A stretch of DNA of 38,354 nt from an uncultured Bacteroidales bacterium (GCA_946409405.1 CAMJWL010000010.1:1-38354), one strand, 5' to 3'; shown: positions 30,541 through 37,930, counted from the first letter of the stretch. Numbers and translations: made by a program. Notes: generated from the letters alone by a model not told the origin.

Positions 30541-31566
30541 TTAGTCGATTACGTTCTGCACCTTGAGGGGCTGCCAAGAGGCGGGAGAACCGATGGTGGT
30601 AGAGGTGTCTGTTGTTCCCATCGTGTAATATTGTATTGTGCAAAACTTGAAATTGTTGAGGATTGCATAGCCGCCATCAGTTGTTGTGTAGAATGAATGT
30701 CCATTGCAATCCACGAATTTGTTTTGGAATGTTGGGTTTTTGTCGAAAGTCTTAATGTTGGCAGAACGACGAGAGTCGGTAGAACCGACCAATGCAACGA
30801 CATAGGAGGAGCCTGTATCTTGGACGGAAGCAACCTCGACAGGGCTGTCAAGACCATCGCCAGTAACAAATAGGTCGCCTGGTTTTGGTGTCGCAGCGTT
30901 GCACAACAACAATGCATAACCATTACCTTGCAATACGAATTTGTCGCAACTTTCCGATTTGTAATATCTGCCAACAAATTCTACCATCTCGTCTTCGCTG
31001 TAAGGGTTCTTAACATCGACATAGGCAGTACCTGCTGGAATTACAACCGCATCTCCTCCCACCTTCTCGTAGATGAATCCGTGTTTGTACTTGTCGTTGG
31101 TTTCGCCAATGTACTGCACAATCTTGCCGTCGGGTGCGGTGGTGTAGGCGTCGAGATCAGGAACCTGCATGAGGTACTGGCCTTCGACTGCGGAGAGAAT
31201 CTCCTGACGGTACTGCTGGAGAAGAGAGAGGAGGTTCTCAGTGTCGGTAATGCCTTGGAGGAAGGCCTCCAACTCCTTCCAACGGTTGATGGTCTCGTTG
31301 GAAGCGTCCACCGTGCCGAGGAAGTTGTTGACCTCGTTGATGAAATCCTGCAAGCCCTCTACATCGGCAATCTGATGGGTGTGGGTGCGCTCGGAAAGTT
31401 CGTTGATGAGCTGGATGATGGTCTTGTCTCCCGACTTGACCTGCTCTGCCGGCACAATGTCGTCCTTGTGGACGTAGGAGTCGAAGACGTTCTCGAAGTC
31501 TTGCTGCGTCGGGTACATGCCAGTCTTGTAACGCGCCTTGTTCTCTTGTCTTGAAATTTTACTCAT
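30541..31566 (-). CDS. Phage tail-fibre-like structural protein
   Basis: This 341-residue protein has an N-terminal 'MYPTQQDFENVFDSYVHKDDI' segment, a helical region with 'THTHQIADVEGLQDFINEVNNFLG' and 'LLSLLQQYRQEILSAVEGQYL', and a beta-rich half containing 'PDGKIVQYIGETNDKYKHGFIYEK'. The 'V-Q-Y-I-G-E-T-x-x-K-Y-x-H-G' segment is a common building block of Bacteroidetes phage tail or fibre proteins. It would sit at the virion surface and bind the host. It is the last minus-strand gene before the bidirectional terminator, separated from the small genes upstream by an 82-bp gap with a short hairpin (31613-31635). Confidence 0.68.
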   Translation of the reverse strand: MSKISRQENKARYKTGMYPTQQDFENVFDSYVHKDDIVPAEQVKSGDKTIIQLINELSERTHTHQIADVEGLQDFINEVNNFLGTVDASNETINRWKELEAFLQGITDTENLLSLLQQYRQEILSAVEGQYLMQVPDLDAYTTAPDGKIVQYIGETNDKYKHGFIYEKVGGDAVVIPAGTAYVDVKNPYSEDEMVEFVGRYYKSESCDKFVLQGNGYALLLCNAATPKPGDLFVTGDGLDSPVEVASVQDTGSSYVVALVGSTDSRRSANIKTFDKNPTFQNKFVDCNGHSFYTTTDGGYAILNNFKFCTIQYYTMGTTDTSTTIGSPASWQPLKVQNVID

Positions 31567-31648
31567 GATGTAAGTTGTTTTTAATTGTTAGTAATAATTG
31601 TTATTTATAATTGCATTGCAACGGGGTTACAATGCGGTTAGTAGTCCG

Positions 31649-31933
31649 TTATAGTTCCCACGGGTATTGGATAGAAAACCTCTCCAAATACTCGTACCTT
31701 GTTTTGAACCCGTTGAAGTCCTGTCTGAGGTCGAAGTACTTCTTTTCGAGTTTCCTGTATTCGTCGTTGACGATTACAGGCGAAGTGTTTGCCCTTTTGT
31801 GGTATTCTTTATCTACCTTTTCATAGGCCTTTTTCCGTTTTTCGTATTCGGGTTTCAGGTATTGAAGGAAGTACCTCACATCTCCCTTTTCCAATACCAA
31901 AACCTCTCTGTTGTCCCAGTTCTGCTTTATCAT
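31649..31933 (-). CDS. Small phage protein, coiled-coil, unknown function
   Basis: This 94-residue highly charged protein is probably largely helical ('FLQYLKPEYEKRKKAYEKVDKEY' and 'EYRKLEKKYFDLRQDFNGFKTRYEYLERF'). No domain is recognised. Its ATG overlaps the stop of the preceding minus-strand gene by 4 bp (ATGA), showing translational coupling and supporting both as real. Confidence 0.72.
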   Translation of the reverse strand: MIKQNWDNREVLVLEKGDVRYFLQYLKPEYEKRKKAYEKVDKEYHKRANTSPVIVNDEYRKLEKKYFDLRQDFNGFKTRYEYLERFSIQYPWEL

Positions 31934-32187
31934 TTTTTTGTGTTTTGTTTGAGTGTCTTGTATGTGTATGTAGTGTCATATTGCACTTCGATTATCTCCG
32001 CATCGTCTTTCATGTGCCATTTAATATAAGACTTTGCCTCTCTTGGACTGCAAAACGGAGTACAAGCCGTCAGGACCTCCTGCGGATAACCTTTACTGCC
32101 TTTGCCGTGATAGCCGACCATACTAACACCACGGCGATCACCGTACACAACATATCCGATTATTGTATGTTTTATAGTTCCTTCCAT
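31930..32187 (-). CDS. Small phage protein of unknown function
   Basis: This 85-residue protein starts with a beta-like segment ('TIKHTIIGYVVYGDRRGVSMVGYHGKG') and continues 'CSPREAKSYIKWHMKDDAEIIEVQYDTTYTYK', which suggests a small alpha/beta fold with two central cysteines. No family is recognised. It is coupled to the following gene by an ATGA overlap and preceded by an A-rich leader. Its position between head and fibre genes suggests an accessory rather than structural role. Confidence 0.72.
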   Translation of the reverse strand: MEGTIKHTIIGYVVYGDRRGVSMVGYHGKGSKGYPQEVLTACTPFCSPREAKSYIKWHMKDDAEIIEVQYDTTYTYKTLKQNTKK

Positions 32188-32203
32188 TTTTTTTCAATTT
32201 TTA

Positions 32204-32234
32204 TTTGTTGGTTCAAAAATTGTTTGTATATTCA
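32204..32234 (+). promoter_or_regulatory. Possible promoter for the plus-strand 69-residue gene
   Basis: TTTG (32204-32207) lies 19 bp before TATATTCA (32227-32234). The -7 box keeps TA--TT but differs at the last two bases, so this is weaker than the other promoters listed. It points at the ATG at 32270. Confidence 0.4.
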
Positions 32235-32269
32235 CCGCCGATAAAATAATTTCAAAATCAACGATAAAT

Positions 32270-32479
32270 ATGGATAAAGACACAATGTTAGCCGAGTCGT
32301 TTGCAAGAACGATAGCACTCGAAGCGCAAGTAGCAGCCCTTAAAGCCGTAGTTTTGACGACGGATGCCTCAAAAAAGGCATACAAAGAGCGTTACAAGGA
32401 AGAGATTAAGCGTTTGCAGAATCAGTTTCCGCACCTTCTTTCAGTTTTAGAACAAGCGATTCTTGAACTTTCTGATTAA
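32270..32479 (+). CDS. Small plus-strand coiled-coil protein within the late region
   Basis: This 69-residue protein, 'MDKDTMLAESFARTIALEAQVAALKAVVLTT...', has heptad-like Leu/Ala spacing throughout. It runs against the surrounding minus-strand genes, and its last 74 bases overlap the 3' end of the 115-residue gene in antisense. A possible promoter and A-rich leader precede it, and its codon content looks normal, so I accept it at moderate confidence. The role is unknown; an anti-termination or regulatory peptide is a guess. Confidence 0.55.
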   Translation: MDKDTMLAESFARTIALEAQVAALKAVVLTTDASKKAYKERYKEEIKRLQNQFPHLLSVLEQAILELSD

Positions 32480-32753
32480 ACCTTGCGTTAGTTGGTTGCA
32501 GTAGTCGCTCCAAACACGAAAGCACCGTTTCTTCAATTTTGGTGCGGTGGCTGTCTCTGCCATATAGCCAGTTGCGAAACCTTGACACAGGGTCGTCGCC
32601 GGCTTTGTACATCTGGACATCAATTCTGTCGGTGTACATGATTTTGCCGTTGATTGTTACGGTGCGCTCCACATAATCCACGCCCGATATTTTGCCGTCT
32701 GCGCGGGCCGGTTTATTGTGGTACTTGGTGATTATTTCAATTTTTTCGTCCAT
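32406..32753 (-). CDS. Small phage protein of unknown function
   Basis: This 115-residue protein begins 'MDEKIEIITKYHNKPARADGKISGVDYVERTVTINGK', a beta-rich start, followed by a helical half ('KIEETVLSCLERLLQ', 'FNQKVQESLVLKLKEGAETD'). No domain is recognised. It is 12 bp downstream of the cysteine-rich gene, with an A-rich leader. Its 3' end overlaps the plus-strand 69-residue gene, an unusual tail-to-tail overlap of 74 bp. Confidence 0.68.
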   Translation of the reverse strand: MDEKIEIITKYHNKPARADGKISGVDYVERTVTINGKIMYTDRIDVQMYKAGDDPVSRFRNWLYGRDSHRTKIEETVLSCLERLLQPTNARFNQKVQESLVLKLKEGAETDSANA

Positions 32754-32765
32754 TTTTTTCGTTTT

Positions 32766-33053
32766 TTATTTGGTTATACATTCTTTTACCTGTTTTACAA
32801 AATGGTCGGCAAGTGCGCATTTGTCGGGGGTGCAAGTAACTTTTGTCATCATAAGATGGTGAGGACAGTCGATTGGACAGTCTGCCCACGTCGTCCAGTT
32901 GGAGTATTCGCACCTCTCTTTAAGTTCTTTTAGTCCACAAATAGCGGTTTTCCCGTCGTAAGACTGACGCACGTGTCGGCAATACGACACAAACATCGTC
33001 TGCAACGCTGTTTTTTGAGCCTTTGTGAATTTTATTTGCGTTTTTTTTTCCAT
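32766..33053 (-). CDS. Small cysteine-rich phage protein, possible zinc-binding
   Basis: This 95-residue protein has about eight Cys, several of them paired ('AICGLKELKERCEY', 'ADCPIDCPHHLMM', 'TCTPDKCALADHF'). The C-x(3)-C-x-H-H and C-x(4)-C spacing suggests one or two zinc sites or an Fe-S centre. A basic N-terminus ('KKTQIKFTKAQKTALQ') may bind nucleic acid. I recognise no family. It is the first of the small minus-strand genes downstream of the Mu-F-like gene, across the gap that carries the plus-strand small RNA. Confidence 0.72.
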   Translation of the reverse strand: MEKKTQIKFTKAQKTALQTMFVSYCRHVRQSYDGKTAICGLKELKERCEYSNWTTWADCPIDCPHHLMMTKVTCTPDKCALADHFVKQVKECITK

Positions 33054-33057
33054 TTTG

Positions 33058-33088
33058 TTTGTTAATTAAAATATTGTTTGTACTTTTG
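33058..33088 (+). promoter_or_regulatory. Consensus promoter for the phage small RNA
   Basis: TTTG (33058-33061) and TACTTTTG (33081-33088) are 19 bp apart, a full match to the Bacteroidetes promoter. It directs transcription rightward, away from the adjacent minus-strand gene, into a region with no ORF. Confidence 0.75.
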
Positions 33089-33094
33089 CAGTGC

Positions 33095-33187
33095 GATACC
33101 GCTACTTGGGGCGACCCTCTTAGTTTAAAGTAGGCTATCTCACGTAGAAGTCCACTTATGCGCAGCCGCCTTCGGGCGGTTTTTTTA
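33095..33187 (+). ncRNA. Candidate phage-encoded small RNA
   Basis: A transcription unit of about 93 nt lies between the consensus promoter at 33058-33088 and an intrinsic terminator. It has no sensible ORF. Visible structure: CTACTT (33102-33107) pairs with AAGTAG, enclosing a GGG-GCGA-CCC hairpin with a GNRA loop; TGCG near the 5' end can pair with CGCA just before the terminator stem. It fills the gap between two minus-strand genes and its 3' end touches the stop codon of the head-protein/toxin-like fusion. I do not recognise a named RNA family; the 5' end is estimated from the promoter. Confidence 0.65.
33166..33187 (+). terminator. Intrinsic terminator of the small RNA
   Basis: CCGCC-TTCG-GGCGG with a UUCG tetraloop is followed by a run of eight T. 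It ends at the stop codon of the opposing Mu-F-like gene. On the minus strand there is no T-run, so it acts only on the plus-strand transcript. Confidence 0.88.
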
Positions 33188-34687
33188 TTTTACATCAAAT
33201 TTATATATCCTCATAACACCACTGACAACACAATAAACATGCTTAATGTAATTATGGATTCTCCGTTTGTAAAGTTCTCCCTTATTTAAGTAATGTGTAA
33301 TTCCATCTTTTACCTTCAATCTTGAAAACATTGCTGGATCGTGAAAATATAACATCACACTATCTGCGGGGTCGTTAGGATTTTCGTCGTTCCATTTTTT
33401 TAGTTGTTCGTTTTTTTGGAGTAATGGCCAATAATAATAACCTTTGTTTTTTGTTATTGACCTTATCTCCATTCTAACACCATTAAGCAAGATGTCAAGC
33501 GCCGTATAAAAAGTCAGAGTTTCACCTGGTCGACAAGGTTTTGGCAATCCTTCGGGAAGCCCTATTACGCTATTGCCCATCTTAAACAATTGCTCTACGC
33601 AAAATTTTTCTAATTCCAAAGATTTAAATCCCGAACCGTTAGCCGTTAGATGAGTTAAATATGGTCGTGGGTCGCCGTTTTTGTGGTCTTTATGCCACGC
33701 CTTGACAGCACCTGTATTCGTGTCAAAATCCACATCCACATAATCAGGGTCGTTCTTGTATTGCTCGTACTCTTGCCGACGTTGTTGTACAAATGCAGCC
33801 TTTTTTTCATTTTTATTGCATATCTCATCCACCTTCACACAATCTCCGCAATGCTTTTCCCCTCCTACCAATGCCGCGAACAACTTCCCCACCCCCTTGT
33901 TGAACGGACACACGCCGCAGTTCTCAGGGAAGTACGGATGTGAGGTGGAGAAGATTTCGCCGGTAGTGCCGGGATTGGTATCAAGACCTTTTTGTGGTCC
34001 GGTGTTTTTGTAGAAGTGCTCCACTGGTATTGCGGTGCGTTGCTTGTCGGTATTTCGGAGGCTGCACTTGCAGTTCCAGCGGTCGCCGGGGCGGTGCTGG
34101 TTCCAGAACTCGTGGTCAACTGGGAGTACCGTCCCCCAGTATGGCTTGTGGTCTTCGCCGGGATTAGGCGATGTTGACGGCTTCCATTCGAGGTTGGGCA
34201 GCACGTCCTTCTCGTCCTCAAACCGTTGCCAGTCGGCGGCGAGGTGTGCGCGGCGGACGGCGGTGTCGTACTCGGTCTGCAACCATTGGCGGTTCTGGTG
34301 TGTGATGTATGGCTTCACGTCCTTCACAAACTGACCAAAAGGCTTCAATTTGCCTTTGGAGTCCACAAGGTACGAAGCGATTTTGCTCTGCATATTGTGT
34401 ACCCGGAATGCCGAAAATACGTCGGTGCTGTGTGTAAGTGCGTGGATAAAGGCGTCGGATGTCTTGCCGGAGCGTTGTCCTGCAACGCCCTTATTAACCG
34501 CGCCACTGAGTATTTCTTTCGTCTTTTCAAAGAGCGTCGGCTCTATGTCTGGCGAGCCGTTGCCGTATTTCTTTTGGTATATGTTCACCAATGCCTTGGC
34601 TATGGTGTCGGCATCGAATGAGATGGAATGGTTCGGGGCGTCAAGGCGGGCTGGCAGCCCACGCTCCAAGCCATAGAGAGCGTCCAA
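33185..34687 (-). CDS. Mu gpF-like head morphogenesis protein with C-terminal toxin/nuclease-like domain
   Basis: In this 500-residue protein, the N-terminal half (about 1-240) is a phage Mu protein F / minor-head domain: a helical start, then 'WKPSTSPNPGEDHKPYWG', 'LPVDHEFWNQHRPGDRWNCKCSL', the hallmark W-N-C-x-C motif, and further Cys pairs ('CGVCPF', 'CGDC'). The C-terminal half (about 290-500) is extra. 'TFYTALDILLNGVRMEIRSI', 'SVMLYFHDPAMFSRLKVKDGITHYL' and 'IHNYIKHVYCVVSGVMRIYKFDV' resemble the D-x-L-x-N-G-x-x-x-E-x-K core of CdiA-CT/PBECR-type nuclease domains reported on phage head proteins. The head part acts in capsid assembly next to the portal. The second role is inferred from pattern only. 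Confidence 0.8.
   Translation of the reverse strand: MDALYGLERGLPARLDAPNHSISFDADTIAKALVNIYQKKYGNGSPDIEPTLFEKTKEILSGAVNKGVAGQRSGKTSDAFIHALTHSTDVFSAFRVHNMQSKIASYLVDSKGKLKPFGQFVKDVKPYITHQNRQWLQTEYDTAVRRAHLAADWQRFEDEKDVLPNLEWKPSTSPNPGEDHKPYWGTVLPVDHEFWNQHRPGDRWNCKCSLRNTDKQRTAIPVEHFYKNTGPQKGLDTNPGTTGEIFSTSHPYFPENCGVCPFNKGVGKLFAALVGGEKHCGDCVKVDEICNKNEKKAAFVQQRRQEYEQYKNDPDYVDVDFDTNTGAVKAWHKDHKNGDPRPYLTHLTANGSGFKSLELEKFCVEQLFKMGNSVIGLPEGLPKPCRPGETLTFYTALDILLNGVRMEIRSITKNKGYYYWPLLQKNEQLKKWNDENPNDPADSVMLYFHDPAMFSRLKVKDGITHYLNKGELYKRRIHNYIKHVYCVVSGVMRIYKFDVK
34648..34668 (+). repeat. Variant palindrome inside the head-protein gene
   Basis: GGGCT-GGC-AGCCC followed by ACGCTCCA. The palindrome-plus-CTCCA layout resembles the GEPPA-encoding copies but is antisense to the gene, read on the coding strand as 'RGLPARL' near the N-terminus. 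It is a possible diverged member only. Confidence 0.4.
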
Positions 34688-34716
34688 GGTTTCGGCTACC
34701 CCGTCAGAGGCGGGGG

Positions 34717-35919
34717 TTACACGAAAAAACTGCGGGCGCGGTCAAAGAGGGATTTTGGGTCGTCTTTTTCGTCATCTTTTTCGTCGGATGGCGTTTCATC
34801 AGCGGCACGTTGACTGTTGTCGGGACGCGGGATTCCGTATGTGTCGTACCAATAGTCGTCGTCGATGGGCACCTTGGTGGCCACTTGGAGGTCTATCTGC
34901 AACTTCTGTTGGAGCGCGGCGACGTCCTTTGTCTGTTCAAACATAAACTTGCCGCCCTCGACAGGGTAGCCGTATTGTGCAAGGATGCCGTGAAAAAACG
35001 GCGAGTTGAGGTACGAAAGGACATAGCGGAGGTCTGCCTGTGTGAGTTGGTTCTGCTGTCCTGCGTGTATCTCCGCCTGTGCGTACCCTGACGAGGACGA
35101 CGACGATGTGGTCTCGGTGTTGCCGAGGATGGCGATGCTCATCTCGCGGTTGCACGCCTGTATGAGACGTTCCTGCAATGCGCCGTCGCCGTTGGAGGTC
35201 TTGCCGTCCATCATCTGAAACTGCGCCTGCTTGGGTATCATCATAACGAGGGACGAGCCCGACTGTTCGAGGATGTCGCGGAGGCGGGATTCTGTCTGTC
35301 GGTCGTATGCGTCGTACTGTATGATGCGCACCGGCTGCCCGAATATCTCCACGTATTGTGCGAAGTCGCCGAAACCGCTGCGCTTGTATAGCGCGTACAT
35401 GGAACATTGGAGGAGTTTGCCGAGGTTCTTTGGGCGTCCGATGAGCCACACGCCGGGATATTGGGAGATGTCGATGCCGGAGTAGTCGTACTGCGAGCGT
35501 GCCACCTGGTGTTTCTCGGGGCGGATGTGTCGGCGGTCTATTTCGTTGAAGGCGAAAGTATGACCGGGAACAAACTCCAAGCCGGATATGCCCCAGTATA
35601 TGGAGTCCATTATGAGTTCGATAAGGCACTCGAAGTCCTGCGAACCTATAAGCGCATCGAGCGCGTCCACCTTGCGGCCTTCCGCATCCACAAAAACCAT
35701 CTTCTTGTTGGTTACGGACTTGGTGCGCTTTTCGAGTATGCCGGATAGGTGTCCGTCGATGGTAACGAGGTCGTGGTAAAGGTCGTAGAGACGCACACGG
35801 TTGGCGGCATATATGCTCTCCGCCGAGAGGATTGCCTGTTTGAGATGGGCGATGTCCTTTCGGTTTCTGTCGGGGGCGACGTATGTGATTTCTGGTACTA
35901 TGAGTTGTTTTGTTTCCAT
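34717..35919 (-). CDS. Phage portal protein, DUF935 (Mu gp29-like)
   Basis: This 400-residue protein has features of DUF935 portal proteins. The N-terminal half contains 'IDGHLSGILEKRTKSVTNKKM' and 'YWGISGLEFVPGH'. 'YGVWLIGRPKN'-like and 'FAQYVEIFGQPVRIIQYDAY' strands lie in the middle, followed by 'SIAILGNTETTSSSSSSGYAQAEIH', which matches the family's L-G-Q/N-T-x-T-T loop. The C-terminal tail is acidic. It forms the DNA entry ring of the procapsid. It lies between the DUF1320 and head-protein genes on the same strand, with heptamer repeats in its leader. Confidence 0.88.
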   Translation of the reverse strand: METKQLIVPEITYVAPDRNRKDIAHLKQAILSAESIYAANRVRLYDLYHDLVTIDGHLSGILEKRTKSVTNKKMVFVDAEGRKVDALDALIGSQDFECLIELIMDSIYWGISGLEFVPGHTFAFNEIDRRHIRPEKHQVARSQYDYSGIDISQYPGVWLIGRPKNLGKLLQCSMYALYKRSGFGDFAQYVEIFGQPVRIIQYDAYDRQTESRLRDILEQSGSSLVMMIPKQAQFQMMDGKTSNGDGALQERLIQACNREMSIAILGNTETTSSSSSSGYAQAEIHAGQQNQLTQADLRYVLSYLNSPFFHGILAQYGYPVEGGKFMFEQTKDVAALQQKLQIDLQVATKVPIDDDYWYDTYGIPRPDNSQRAADETPSDEKDDEKDDPKSLFDRARSFFV

Positions 35920-35926
35920 ATATTGG

Positions 35927-35954
35927 TTACGAATTATGAATTACGAATTATGAA
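35927..35954. repeat. Four TTACGAA/TTATGAA heptamers in the portal leader
   Basis: Four alternating TTACGAA and TTATGAA units lie between the DUF1320 stop and the portal start. They are the same heptamers as in the host gap at 12627-12689 and similar to the leader at 26645-26670. In each case the units are immediately upstream of a start codon on the coding strand. Confidence 0.85.
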
Positions 35955-36395
35955 TTAAAAGTGCTGCACCCTCTTTACGTTGGAGTTCCACGCCACCGAG
36001 CCGTCGCTTTCGTTGTCTTCGGTTTCGGGGTCGTCCTTGGCGTATGGCAACTCCACGAGGTTGTTTTTGCCGTCGCGGATGTCCTTCAACATGTCCAACG
36101 CCAGTTGATAGTCGAGGCGGTACAGTTCCAGGTCCACATTCGGGTTGGCAAGGCGGACGAGGTAGTACGACGCTATCGTCTTGACAATCTTTTTGAGGAG
36201 TTCGCATTGGATTGCAGGCGGCTCGCCTGCCTCACCAAATGCCGCCTTCAAGTCGTATTTGAATAAGTACGACTTGCAGAGGGATTCTGCGGCGACGATT
36301 TGCAGTTCTGCCGCTTCGCGGTCGCCTCGCGTTATGGTCTCTATTATTTCGGGGTAGAGCGACGTCTGCCCGAGTTCCTCTACTGTTACTATCAT
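35955..36395 (-). CDS. DUF1320 protein (Mu gp36-like)
   Basis: This 146-residue protein has 'DREAAELQIVAAESLCKSYLFKYDLKAAFG' followed by 'LLKKIVKTIASYYLVRLANPNVDLELYRLDYQLALDMLKDIRDGK', the helical pattern of DUF1320, a family found beside capsid and portal genes in Mu-like phages. The precise virion role is not established; a head-tail connector role is likely. Its ATG overlaps the large-terminase stop (ATGA). 'GEAGEPPAIQ' at about residue 55 is encoded by the third palindrome copy. Confidence 0.78.
   Translation of the reverse strand: MIVTVEELGQTSLYPEIIETITRGDREAAELQIVAAESLCKSYLFKYDLKAAFGEAGEPPAIQCELLKKIVKTIASYYLVRLANPNVDLELYRLDYQLALDMLKDIRDGKNNLVELPYAKDDPETEDNESDGSVAWNSNVKRVQHF
36214..36230 (-). 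repeat. In-frame palindrome encoding GEPPA (copy 3)
   Basis: On the coding strand GCAGGCG-AGC-CGCCTGC is followed by AATCCA: a perfect 7-bp hairpin with a 3-base loop read as 'AGEPPAIQ'. It has the same reading frame as copies 1 and 2. Confidence 0.82.
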
Positions 36396-37930
36396 AGTTT
36401 GAGCCTGTTTTTGCGTTTTACGGTATATATGCCCTTGTCTATGGCGTCGGTGGCTTCGGTCTGTTTTAGGATGAAAACGCCGCCCTCCACCATGTCGGGG
36501 CCGTCCATGCGCTTCTGCTTCCGCGAACAGTTGCGGAATTGTGCGCCAAGGCGTTTCATGTCGGGGTTTTCCCGTTCCTTCTCGTTGAATATGAGTTGCC
36601 CGTTGCGGTTGAGCGGTTCAAGGAGTCCTTCTATGCGGGTGAACTTGTCCTGCTTGACGCGGATGTCGGGCGTGATGGGGAGCATGACGCCGAGTTCCTG
36701 AGCCTTTCGATAGATTGCGGGCAGGATGACCTGCTCGTAAAATGGGTTTTGCAGGGTGTTGTTCTCTATCCACACCTTCACGTTTTCCGCGCCGAGGACT
36801 TGGGCGTGGAGATAAGCGGCAAATAATGCCTCGATAAAGTGTGCTGTTGACATTGTGTCGAGCCACGCCTTTACGATGTAATAGTTGAAGCCTTGTTTTG
36901 CAATGACGCCGACCGCCTTGTCAGAGCCTGACGTTACGTCTTTGTTTGACGTGGCGGGGTCTGCATATACGAGGACAAGGCAGTTTTTCAAGTTTGGCAC
37001 TTTGCCAAACACCAACTCCTTGAACACCGTGCCGCCGTCCATAGGGTTGTTGAAGTATTCTTTTTGCGCCGATTCGTAGCTGATGGTGGCAAGTACGCGG
37101 TCTATCTGTTCCTCGGTGTTCTTTTCAGGCCACGACGACTTGCCTTCGGCGTTGCGTATGTTTACGATGTCAAACTTGTCGGCGGTGTTTTCGCCGAGGT
37201 ACTTGACGGCGCAGTTGTCGTGTATGATGTTGCCGTTTACGAGTATGCGCGTGGGGTTCGAGATCGACCGCGTTGGGATAAGAGCCTGTTCGAGCCAGTT
37301 GATTTTGTTTCGCATGGTGTCCTCGTTGCGGCACTCCTCGTCGGTGTCGAGGTCGTCTATAAGGATGAAGTCGGGACGCTTTTCGTTGTTTCTCGTGCCA
37401 CGGGGCGATTCTCCCCAGCCCAATGCGCGGAACATGCAGCCCGCCTTGATGAGAAACTTGTCCGCCGTCCACTGTCCGAGCGTGGTCTGTGTGCCGTAGT
37501 CGTTCTCTATGCGCCTGTTGGCCTCGAAACAAGCCTTGAACGGCAAAAGGAGGCTTACGGCGTTGTCGTGCGAGTTGGATACCAGGAGGAGGTTGTGTAT
37601 CCTGCCGGTGAGCGCGAGGTAGCATATCTCCATCATCGAGCGGGCAGACTTGCCGAGTTCCCTCGACCATGCTCGCACTTCAAACCATTCGGGGTGTCCG
37701 ATGAGCCTCTTGGTGGCGGCTATATGGAAGGCGGCGGGCTTGGCGGTGCAGTAATGCGGAAAATAGTACTGGAACCACAACTCCGGCGCGGCTTCGAGCC
37801 GACGGATGCGGGCATATTTCACCGCCTCCGGCTCGTTGATGTCCGTAGGTGTTGCGGAGCGGAAACTGTCGCAGTACCGCTGCCATTGTTTGAGGTAGTC
37901 TTTGTCCGATGCCTTGGTTAATCCTGCCAT
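36392..37930 (-). CDS. Phage terminase large subunit
   Basis: This 512-residue protein has an N-terminal ATPase with a Walker A-like 'WSRELGKSARSMMEICYLAL' (about residue 90) and Walker B 'PDFILIDDLDTDEE' (about 185-198), then a C-terminal RNase-H-like nuclease starting at 'CLVLVYADPATSNKD' (about 315-330) with further acidic residues in 'NVKVWIENNTLQNPFYEQ'. It packages phage DNA into procapsids, using the portal. It overlaps the small-subunit-like gene by 13 bp and the DUF1320 gene by 4 bp, so the three are translationally coupled. Confidence 0.9.
   Translation of the reverse strand: MAGLTKASDKDYLKQWQRYCDSFRSATPTDINEPEAVKYARIRRLEAAPELWFQYYFPHYCTAKPAAFHIAATKRLIGHPEWFEVRAWSRELGKSARSMMEICYLALTGRIHNLLLVSNSHDNAVSLLLPFKACFEANRRIENDYGTQTTLGQWTADKFLIKAGCMFRALGWGESPRGTRNNEKRPDFILIDDLDTDEECRNEDTMRNKINWLEQALIPTRSISNPTRILVNGNIIHDNCAVKYLGENTADKFDIVNIRNAEGKSSWPEKNTEEQIDRVLATISYESAQKEYFNNPMDGGTVFKELVFGKVPNLKNCLVLVYADPATSNKDVTSGSDKAVGVIAKQGFNYYIVKAWLDTMSTAHFIEALFAAYLHAQVLGAENVKVWIENNTLQNPFYEQVILPAIYRKAQELGVMLPITPDIRVKQDKFTRIEGLLEPLNRNGQLIFNEKERENPDMKRLGAQFRNCSRKQKRMDGPDMVEGGVFILKQTEATDAIDKGIYTVKRKNRLKL

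Noticed and set aside
30490-30696. 68-residue plus-strand ORF just after the bidirectional terminator
   Set aside because: It starts inside the terminator arm region, overlaps the 3' end of the fibre-like gene in antisense and has no promoter.
30541-31566. Diversity-generating retroelement target, as known in some Bacteroides Mu-like phages
   Set aside because: No reverse transcriptase gene or template repeat is visible in the window, so the fibre-like gene cannot be called a variable target here.
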